From assembly GCA_021161305.1 (NCBI GenBank), contig JAGHAW010000215.1, positions 1-6,414 of the forward strand: a DNA stretch of 6,414 bases, read 5' to 3'. This DNA comes from Sulfurimonas sp. (lineage in GTDB: Bacteria; Campylobacterota; Campylobacteria; Campylobacterales; Sulfurimonadaceae). A model generated the notes under the pieces. That model was not told the origin of the DNA, searched no databases, and saw only the letters and a list, made by a program, of their open reading frames with translations. Of the stretch, positions 1 to 5,586 are shown in pieces (position 1 is the stretch's first letter; each line of letters starts with the position of its first letter). A program made the position numbers and the translations under genes.

Positions 1-1338
1 ATCAATGAGTTTTACACTGTTATATAATTTTTTAAGTCTCTGCTCTTTTGGGTCTGTTGTTAAAACCAAACCATCTTTTAAAAAGTTATCTTCTCTCCAC
101 ATATCATATTGTGAAAAGCGTGTTTTGAGGGCTATATCCGTATCTGGATGATTCTTGAGGTAGTATTTCAGATATGCAGCTATGGTTAAATGGTCTCCAT
201 AGAAGCTGTCACCATCTTTTGCATGAGTTTGCAGTAGTTGAACTGCCTCTCTGTTCCCGTACATCCTATCTTGAACTACTTCGAGGTGAGTTAAAAAAGC
301 AATTCTTCCTATTATGGTAAAAACTAAGGCTATCGCCAAGCCAATCTTAAAAGTTTTTTTGAGTTTGTATGTCGTGAAAATATATGAAGTTAAAATTGCT
401 CCACCGACATAAGCAGGAGCTCCAAAGTTTAACTCCATTCTTGTGTAAAAGCTTTTGTAGAAGAAAAACAGAAGTATAACAGCTGAACTAAGTGCTATAA
501 AAAAAAGTTTTTCATCTCTGTAAAAAAGTCTCTCTTTTATCATATAGAAGAAAAAAACTCCTGCAAAAACTGGTGAAAATACTCCAAATTGACCACCTAA
601 AAATTCAAAAAACAGATGTGGGTATATTTCACCGCTCTCACTTCCTCTATAGGTTAGTTGAAAAGCAAAACTTATCCAATCGTGCTGATAATTCCATATA
701 ACCATTGGAGAAACGACTATAAATGCGATGAGTGCGGCGATATAAAAATTAATATTGCTAAACAACTCTCTTTTTTTCAGCAGTGCATAAAAAATTAAAA
801 AGAAAACAAAAAGTATAGCTGTATATTTGCTAAGCATCATTAAGCCCAAAAAGATACCTGCCAAAATATAATCTTTTCTTGAATTATTAAATATGCCTCT
901 AAAGGAGTAAAAAAGTGCAAGTGTCCAAAACAGAATCAAAGGAGCATCTGTAGTTGTTAAGATATATCCGGCATGAACTAAAATAACACTTGAAAAGATT
1001 AATAGTGCATTTAGTGCGATTTTCTCATCAAACATCTCTTTTGAGAGTTTGTATATATATAGTGCAGAGATACTCATAGAAAAAACATTTACAAGTCTGA
1101 TTCCCCACTCAGATTCTGATATAAAGTTTGTAAGATAAATCATATAGGCTATCATTGGTGGATGGTCATAATAGCCAGTTTGCAGATGATGACTCCACAT
1201 CCAGTAGTAAGCTTCATCTCCGTGTAGAGGTAAAAAAGCATTATAAATAGTGCTGAAAAGTGCTAAAAAGATGATGAGTGTGTAAGCACTTTTAGTTGGG
1301 TTTTTGTAAAGTTGTTCAAGCATATAGTAAAAGTCCAT
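1..1338 (-). CDS. ArnT/PMT-like membrane glycosyltransferase (GT39-type), 3' end cut by window edge
   Basis: The reverse strand is open for 446 codons from ATG at 1338 to the window edge, with no stop. The protein is very hydrophobic, with roughly ten or more predicted membrane segments between residues 20 and 350, followed by a more polar tail (about 350-446) that probably lies in the periplasm. Family motifs are clear: GDEAYYWMWS at 40-49 with the acidic pair D41/E42 in the first periplasmic loop, YYDHPPMIAY at 56-65, TTTDAPL at 128-134 and a lysine in SKYTAI at 170-175. Enzymes of this type move a sugar from an undecaprenyl- or dolichyl-phosphate carrier to lipid A, protein or another acceptor; the acceptor here cannot be told. 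The start is uncertain: Met1 has almost no ribosome site, and Met6 (ATG at 1323) is a possible alternative. It is divergent from the flagellar operon. Family is confident, substrate unknown. Confidence 0.88.
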   Translation of the reverse strand, partial: MDFYYMLEQLYKNPTKSAYTLIIFLALFSTIYNAFLPLHGDEAYYWMWSHHLQTGYYDHPPMIAYMIYLTNFISESEWGIRLVNVFSMSISALYIYKLSKEMFDEKIALNALLIFSSVILVHAGYILTTTDAPLILFWTLALFYSFRGIFNNSRKDYILAGIFLGLMMLSKYTAILFVFFLIFYALLKKRELFSNINFYIAALIAFIVVSPMVIWNYQHDWISFAFQLTYRGSESGEIYPHLFFEFLGGQFGVFSPVFAGVFFFYMIKERLFYRDEKLFFIALSSAVILLFFFYKSFYTRMELNFGAPAYVGGAILTSYIFTTYKLKKTFKIGLAIALVFTIIGRIAFLTHLEVVQDRMYGNREAVQLLQTHAKDGDSFYGDHLTIAAYLKYYLKNHPDTDIALKTRFSQYDMWREDNFLKDGLVLTTDPKEQRLKKLYNSVKLID

Positions 1339-1356
1339 AATATTTTTAATAGTGTA

Positions 1357-1362
1357 ATTGTA
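1357..1362 (-). promoter_or_regulatory. possible -10 box of the glycosyltransferase gene
   Basis: Read on the minus strand this is TACAAT, one mismatch from TATAAT, about 18 bases upstream of the ATG at 1338. A T/A-rich stretch lies upstream, but no -35 box sits at standard spacing (a TTGATA at 1388-1383 is 20 bases away). Campylobacterota sigma-70 promoters often lack a -35 box. The predicted leader would be only about 12 bases, or about 27 if the Met6 start is used. Confidence 0.25.
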
Positions 1363-1429
1363 CCTTTTTATAGATATAAATCTATCAAAAAATTAACTTT
1401 AATGTTAAGCCTAATATTTATTGTGGTAT

Positions 1430-1435
1430 TATAAT
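1430..1435 (+). promoter_or_regulatory. likely sigma-70 -10 box for the motA operon
   Basis: A perfect TATAAT sits 26 bases before the motA ATG, in the only sizeable gap on this strand. It predicts transcription starting near 1442 and a leader of about 20 bases. The upstream sequence is A/T-rich with no good -35 box, which fits sigma-70 promoters of Campylobacterota. I see no sigma-28 (CGATWT-like) or correctly spaced sigma-54 element, so the operon looks constitutively transcribed rather than placed in a late flagellar gene class. Confidence 0.45.
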
Positions 1436-1461
1436 GCTATTAATTTAGTTAAGGTATTTGA

Positions 1462-2226
1462 ATGGATTTAGGTACGGTCATTGGTATAGTCTTGATTATG
1501 GCTCTTCTTCTTGGAGCTATGACGATGGGTGTTGGTGTTGGTGCATACATTGATATTCCATCTGTTCTAATTGTTGTTGGTGGTAGTATCGGTGCGTTGA
1601 TGATATCATTTAAGCCATCACAGATGAAAGCATTTACAAAAGTTTTTATGATAGCTATTAAACCTCCTCAGGAGGATGTGGCTGAGCTTATTAAAAAACT
1701 TGTAGAGTTTGCTACAAAAGCTAGAAAAGATGGTATTTTAGCACTAGAATCGGAAGTAAATAGTGAGCCAAATGAGTTCTTGAAAAAAGGTCTTTCTATG
1801 GCGATTGATGGAAGTGAACCAGATACTATACGAGAACTCTTAGAGATAGAGATGGAACAGACAAGCACTCGACACAAAGTTCACGGTGCTATTTTTAATC
1901 AGTGGGCTGGACTTGCAGGAGCTATGGGTATGGTTGGTACTCTTATAGGTCTTGTTGCGATGCTTCTTAATATGGCTGATCCATCAGCTATTGGTCCATC
2001 AATGGCTGTTGCCTTGTTGACTACAATGTATGGTGCGATTATCGGTAATGTTTTTGGTACTCCAATATATAACATATTAACGGTTAGAAATGATGAAGAG
2101 ACAACAGTAAAAGAGATGATTTTATCTGGCATTATGTCTATTCAGTCAGGCGATGCTCCAAGAGTTTTAGAGGCTAAACTTTTAAGTTATTTGGCTCCTA
2201 AAGAGCGTGTGAGTCAATTTGATTAA
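1462..2226 (+). CDS. motA: flagellar motor stator protein MotA, PomA-like
   Basis: This 254-residue inner-membrane protein forms the stator ring that couples ion flow to flagellar rotation with MotB. Four membrane segments are visible (about 2-25, 33-50, 146-170 and 180-203). Between the second and third lies the cytoplasmic loop that touches the rotor, with ARKDGILALE at 87-96: R88 and E96 correspond to the charged residues R90 and E98 of E. coli MotA. Prolines P174 and P201 correspond to the conformationally important P173 and P222. The sequence is closer to Vibrio PomA than to E. coli MotA, as judged from remembered sequences: it opens MDLGTVIG, has VVGGSIG at 38-44, and shares GLVAMLLNM and AIGPSMAVALLTT around 163-188. 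T160, T187 and T188 match the PomA threonines that bind sodium. An AAGG ribosome site is at 1451-1454. First gene of the plus-strand operon. The MotA/PomA family call is very secure; ion type is inferred. Confidence 0.96.
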   Translation: MDLGTVIGIVLIMALLLGAMTMGVGVGAYIDIPSVLIVVGGSIGALMISFKPSQMKAFTKVFMIAIKPPQEDVAELIKKLVEFATKARKDGILALESEVNSEPNEFLKKGLSMAIDGSEPDTIRELLEIEMEQTSTRHKVHGAIFNQWAGLAGAMGMVGTLIGLVAMLLNMADPSAIGPSMAVALLTTMYGAIIGNVFGTPIYNILTVRNDEETTVKEMILSGIMSIQSGDAPRVLEAKLLSYLAPKERVSQFD

Positions 2227-2240
2227 GATGAGAATGACTA

Positions 2241-3017
2241 ATGGCTAAGCAAAAGTGTCCAGAGTGTGAAGAGTGTCTTCCTGCATGGCTAGCTGCCTTT
2301 GGGGATTTAATGTCACTTCTTCTTTGTTTTTTTGTTTTGCTTCTCTCGATGTCCAGTATGGATGCAAAAAAAGTCTCAGAAGCTATCGGTTCACTCTCTG
2401 GTGCAATGAGTGTTTTAGAAGGTGGAACAAAAACAGAAATTTCAAAGCGTAGAATTCAAGAATCAACTCCATTAGAAAACAGAGATGAATCAAGTGAAGC
2501 TGTGAACAAAGTATCTCAGGCAATTATAGATGCTAATGAGATGATGGAAAAGGGAAAGGGTCCTAGTATATCTTTGGAAGAGGCACAGGAAGGTTTTGTT
2601 ATAGAACTTCCTGCATCGCTGTTATTTAAATCTGGAAGTGCAATCATAGAAAATGAAGATGCACTACTTTTTCTAAAAAGAGTTGCTCTGATAATCGAGG
2701 AACTTCCAAACAATATGGATGTTAGTGTCCGAGGGCATACTGATAACCTTGGACCAGGGGGTAAAAGTCCATTTAAAGACAACTGGGAACTATCTTCTGC
2801 TCGTGCTATTTCCGTTTTACAAGAACTTTTGCTTGATGGAGTTGCACCAGATAGAGTAAGTGCCTCAGGTTATGCAGAGTACACACCATTAGCTACAAAT
2901 GTAACAAAATCTGGACGAGAAAAAAATCGTAGAGTTGAACTTCATTTTTATGGTAAAAAATCAGACAAAGAGGAAAAAATAAAACGGACTATTTTAGATA
3001 AAGAAGCAACTAAATAA
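2241..3017 (+). CDS. motB: flagellar motor stator protein MotB, PomB-like
   Basis: This is the second stator subunit, 258 residues, which anchors the ring to peptidoglycan and carries the ion-binding aspartate. A short cytoplasmic tail with three cysteines (C6, C9, C12) leads into PAWLAAFGDLMSLLLCFFVL at 14-33; D22 is the equivalent of E. coli D32 and PomB D24. One membrane segment (about 17-38) is followed by a plug-like amphipathic stretch (about 42-57), a polar linker, and an OmpA-type peptidoglycan-binding domain (about 118-238) with RGHTDN at 164-169, NWELSSARA at 181-189 and GREKNRRVEL at 225-234. The membrane segment resembles PomB more than Helicobacter MotB, which has PYADFLSLLLALF at this place. 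It starts 14 bases after motA with only a weak ribosome site (GATGAGAA), which suggests coupled translation, and its stop codon overlaps the fliP start. Confidence 0.96.
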   Translation: MAKQKCPECEECLPAWLAAFGDLMSLLLCFFVLLLSMSSMDAKKVSEAIGSLSGAMSVLEGGTKTEISKRRIQESTPLENRDESSEAVNKVSQAIIDANEMMEKGKGPSISLEEAQEGFVIELPASLLFKSGSAIIENEDALLFLKRVALIIEELPNNMDVSVRGHTDNLGPGGKSPFKDNWELSSARAISVLQELLLDGVAPDRVSASGYAEYTPLATNVTKSGREKNRRVELHFYGKKSDKEEKIKRTILDKEATK

Positions 3018-3751
3018 TGTTGAGATTTTTTATCTTGCTTTTTGGATTTGCTTCTATCTTGGGTGCTGAAGCTGTAACGATTCCTACTATGAATTTTCAG
3101 TTAGCTTCTCCTGAGACACCTTCTCAACTTGTAAGTTCTATCAATGTTTTAGTTGTTTTAACACTGCTTTTTTTAGCACCTAGTATGGTTCTTGTTATGA
3201 CAACATTTACCCGTTTTGTTATAGTGTTTGGCTTTTTAAGACAGGCTCTAGGTACTCAACAAGTTCCACCAACACAACTCTTAGTTATGCTTGCTATGAT
3301 TTTAACTTTTTTTGTGATGGAACCAGTAGGAGTTAAAGCCTATAATAGTGGTATTAAACCATATATAGAAGAAAAGATAGGTTACGAAGAGGCTTTTGAT
3401 AAAACTGCCCTTCCTTTTAAAAACTTTATGATTAGAAATACAAGAGAGAAGGATTTAGCACTTTTTTTAAGAATAAGAAAGATGGAAAATCCACAAACAG
3501 TAGATGATTTATCCCTATCTATTATTATTCCTGCGTTTGTAATTAGTGAGCTTAAAACTGCTTTTGAGATAGGTTTTTTACTCTTCTTACCATTTTTAGT
3601 TATAGATATGGTTGTTGCCTCTATCTTGATGTCTATGGGTATGATGATGTTACCTCCAGTTATGATTTCTTTGCCCTTTAAGATACTTGTATTTGTGCTT
3701 ATAGATGGGTGGAATCTGCTCATCGGTAATTTAATAGCTTCGATAAAATAA
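3017..3751 (+). CDS. fliP: flagellar type III export gate protein FliP
   Basis: FliP forms, with FliQ and FliR, the membrane gate through which flagellar rod, hook and filament proteins are exported. The 244-residue protein begins with a cleavable-type signal peptide (hydrophobic 3-15, likely cut near LGAEA at 15-19), as known for FliP. Membrane segments lie around 43-71, 86-103, 183-205 and 210-238. Both family signatures are complete: PAFVISELKTAFEIGF at 172-187 and PFKILVFVLIDGW at 220-232. The core TTFTRFVIVFGFLRQALGTQ at 62-81 and QVPPTQLL at 82-89 are also typical. Length is normal. The ATG shares one base with the motB TAA (TAATG), so translation is probably coupled. fliO, fliQ and fliR are not adjacent, consistent with the scattered flagellar genes of Campylobacterota. 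Confidence 0.97.
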   Translation: MLRFFILLFGFASILGAEAVTIPTMNFQLASPETPSQLVSSINVLVVLTLLFLAPSMVLVMTTFTRFVIVFGFLRQALGTQQVPPTQLLVMLAMILTFFVMEPVGVKAYNSGIKPYIEEKIGYEEAFDKTALPFKNFMIRNTREKDLALFLRIRKMENPQTVDDLSLSIIIPAFVISELKTAFEIGFLLFLPFLVIDMVVASILMSMGMMMLPPVMISLPFKILVFVLIDGWNLLIGNLIASIK

Positions 3752-3752
3752 T

Positions 3753-3756
3753 AGGA
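3753..3756 (+). promoter_or_regulatory. ribosome binding site that supports the TTG start of trmA
   Basis: AGGA lies eight bases before the TTG at 3765, in the 13-bp gap after fliP. It supports TTG as the true start. That start keeps the N-terminal cysteine motif in the protein. The first in-frame ATG is at codon 71, well inside the conserved region. Confidence 0.65.
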
Positions 3757-3764
3757 TTTAATAA

Positions 3765-4871
3765 TTGAACTGTAAATATTTTGGAGAGTGTGGTGCATGT
3801 GTAGTCTATAAAGATGGCTATGAGCAGCAATTAAATCAAAAACTAGAGTTAAACAGAGAGAGATTTGCAGCATTTTTTGATGGAGAGATTTCAGTTTTTA
3901 AATCTCCTGAGTCAAATTATCGTTCTCGTAGTGAGTTTAAACTATGGCATGTCGGAGATGAACTCTATTATGCGATGAATCATCTGGATAAAAAAGGCGT
4001 TGTATTAGTGGATGAGTGTCCACAGGTAAATAGACATATATCAACGCTTATGCCTAAACTTCTACGAGCTATAAAAGATAGAGATATTGGTTCCAAACTC
4101 TTTGGAGCTGATTTTTTAAGTTCAAGCAGTGGTGAGATAGTAGTTTCTCTTCTTTATCACAGAAAATTAGATGAAGAGTGGAAAACTATAGCAACTGAAA
4201 TCTCAAAAGAACTTAGTATTTATATTATAGGAAGAAGTCGTAAGCAGAAGCTTGTTATTGGGCAGGATTATGTTGTTGAGACTCTTAATATTGATTCTCA
4301 AGAGTATAGATTTAAACAGATAGAAAATAGTTTTACACAACCAAATGCTAGAGTTAATGAGCAGATGGTTTCATGGGCTATGAGAAATATAGTAAAAAAT
4401 AGTGGAGATTTATTAGAACTATATTGTGGTGCCGGAAATTTTACCATACCTTTTTCAAAAAACTTTGATAAAGTTTTAGCCACAGAGATTTCAAAATCAT
4501 CTATAAATGCAGCAAAAGCCAATATGCAGCTAAACGGTGTAGAAAATATAGAGTTTGTGCGTATGAGTGTTGAAGAGTTTGTAGAGGCACTAGACGGTGT
4601 TAGAGAGTTTAGAAGAATGAAAGATATAGATATAAATAGTTATAATATAAATAGTGTTTTTGTTGATCCACCAAGAAGTGGGATGGATTTAGCTTCGTGC
4701 GAATTTATATCAAGATATGAAAATATTTTATATATATCGTGTAACCCAGAGACTTTAGTGAGAGATTTAGAGATACTAACTAAAACACACAGAGTTATAG
4801 ATATGGCACTTTTTGATCAGTTTCCATATACACACCATGTAGAGATGGGTGTTAATTTACAAAGGATTTGA
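3765..4871 (+). CDS. trmA: tRNA (uracil-54,C5)-methyltransferase TrmA with RlmD-like iron-sulfur cysteines
   Basis: TrmA uses S-adenosylmethionine to methylate U54 in the T-loop of tRNA. The 368-residue protein matches E. coli TrmA (366) through most of its length: YRSRSEFKLWH at 52-62, QIENSFTQPNA at 185-195, the SAM-binding LLELYCGAGNF at 216-226, VDPPRSGMD at 300-308, YISCNPETL at 323-331 with catalytic nucleophile C326, and FDQFPYTHHVEMG at 350-362 with general base E360. D301, C326 and E360 are each offset by two from E. coli D299, C324 and E358, so this is TrmA rather than RlmD or RlmC. Unlike E. coli TrmA, the N-terminus carries C3, C9 and C12 (CX5CX2C), and C85 follows in VDECPQV. This is the pattern of cluster-binding cysteines in RlmD, so a [4Fe-4S] cluster is inferred. 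It starts at TTG with a good ribosome site, 13 bases after fliP. Confidence 0.95.
   Translation: MNCKYFGECGACVVYKDGYEQQLNQKLELNRERFAAFFDGEISVFKSPESNYRSRSEFKLWHVGDELYYAMNHLDKKGVVLVDECPQVNRHISTLMPKLLRAIKDRDIGSKLFGADFLSSSSGEIVVSLLYHRKLDEEWKTIATEISKELSIYIIGRSRKQKLVIGQDYVVETLNIDSQEYRFKQIENSFTQPNARVNEQMVSWAMRNIVKNSGDLLELYCGAGNFTIPFSKNFDKVLATEISKSSINAAKANMQLNGVENIEFVRMSVEEFVEALDGVREFRRMKDIDINSYNINSVFVDPPRSGMDLASCEFISRYENILYISCNPETLVRDLEILTKTHRVIDMALFDQFPYTHHVEMGVNLQRI
4861..4866 (+). promoter_or_regulatory. ribosome binding site that sets the start of the coiled-coil protein at 4873
   Basis: AAAGGA, inside the last codons of trmA, is six bases before ATG 4873. It favours this start over the in-frame ATG at 4849, which would overlap trmA by 23 bases and put eight extra residues before a good signal peptide. 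Confidence 0.7.
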
Positions 4872-4872
4872 T

Positions 4873-5586
4873 ATGAAATTTATAGTGGTTATTCTTTTAA
4901 TGTTCTTATCACTTTCTGGGGATGAACTTCAAAGAATAGAATCAATAGTAAAAGATATTTCTCAATTAAGAGTTGATTATGAAGAGTGTAGGGCTGAACT
5001 AAAAAGCAATAATCTAATTAAGATGAGTGCAAAGATTTCTACAAATGAAGAAGAAAAATTATATGAGTATAAAAAATTATTAAAAGATGAGATAGAAAAA
5101 AATACTCTTTTAATAAGTGAAATAGGGTATATGAAAGTTTCAAAAAAGAATTTTTATAAATCAAATAAAGATTTCAATAGTGAGATAAATAGATATAAAA
5201 AACTTTTAAAAACCAAAGATAAAAAGATACTTTCTTTGGAAAATATATTAAAAGAGAAAAGTATTAAACAAATTATTGTTAAAAATGAATTTGATAACCC
5301 AAATAAATTCCCAAAACTTATGCTGAAATCTCAGTATAGAGAGTTGAATGAAAAAAAAGAAAAAATAGAGTTGTCTAAAGCAGGTACATTTCGTTTAAAA
5401 GTCAATAGTGATATTTATAATTCTCTATCAGGTAAAAAAATAGATAGATGGGATGAGGGTAGATCCTTTACCTCAAATGTAATGAGTGAAAACTGGGTAA
5501 AAATAACTGGTTACTTTATAGATAAAGTATGGAGAAAAGCTAAGGTTGGCATGTGGATAAAACGAACAGAAGTGGTTAAAAGATGA
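4873..5586 (+). CDS. exported coiled-coil protein of unknown function with a possible SH3-like C-terminal domain
   Basis: I do not recognise this 237-residue protein by name. It starts with a signal peptide (MKFIVVILLMFLSLSG, residues 1-16), possibly cleaved near 16, so it is probably periplasmic; there is no lipobox cysteine. Residues about 18-130 are rich in K, E, L and I with heptad-like spacing (for example YEYKKLLKDEIEK at 64-76 and INRYKKLLKTKDKKILSLEN at 105-124), which suggests a long coiled coil. Residues about 168-235 look like a compact beta-rich unit: AGTFRLKVNSDIYNSLSGKK at 170-189, then RWDEGRSFTS, ENWVKITGYF at 206-215 and KVGMWIKRTEV at 224-234. The spacing of W, G and the final W-I/V strand recalls bacterial SH3-like (SH3b) domains, which often bind cell-wall peptides; this is an inference. 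It starts one base after the trmA stop and overlaps the next gene by four bases (ATGA), so it is cotranscribed. Confidence 0.8.
   Translation: MKFIVVILLMFLSLSGDELQRIESIVKDISQLRVDYEECRAELKSNNLIKMSAKISTNEEEKLYEYKKLLKDEIEKNTLLISEIGYMKVSKKNFYKSNKDFNSEINRYKKLLKTKDKKILSLENILKEKSIKQIIVKNEFDNPNKFPKLMLKSQYRELNEKKEKIELSKAGTFRLKVNSDIYNSLSGKKIDRWDEGRSFTSNVMSENWVKITGYFIDKVWRKAKVGMWIKRTEVVKR

Noticed and set aside
1424..1437. Possible sigma-54 promoter (TGG...GC) upstream of motA
   Set aside because: The GG and GC are nine bases apart instead of ten, and the TTGC context around the -12 element is missing. The overlapping TATAAT explains the site better.
1668..2132. Minus-strand open frames inside motA
   Set aside because: They lie opposite a clear MotA coding sequence, give serine-rich low-quality proteins and have no ribosome sites, so they are antisense shadows.
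2516..2782. Minus-strand open frame inside motB
   Set aside because: It is opposite the OmpA-like domain of MotB and resembles no family I know; it is a shadow.
3382..3873. 163-codon minus-strand open frame across the end of fliP and start of trmA
   Set aside because: Both plus-strand genes carry full family signatures here, and the antisense product is a low-complexity I/S/K-rich sequence.
4298..4522. Minus-strand open frame inside trmA
   Set aside because: It is opposite the SAM-binding region of TrmA and has no family features; it is a shadow.
4622..4656. A/T-rich repeat-like run (GATATAGATATAAATAG...)
   Set aside because: It encodes the KDIDINSYNINS stretch of TrmA, aligned with GIDLKSY in E. 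coli TrmA, so it reflects codon use rather than a functional repeat.
4849..4872. Upstream ATG for the coiled-coil protein
   Set aside because: It lacks a ribosome site, overlaps trmA and puts polar residues before the signal peptide; ATG 4873 with AAAGGA fits better.
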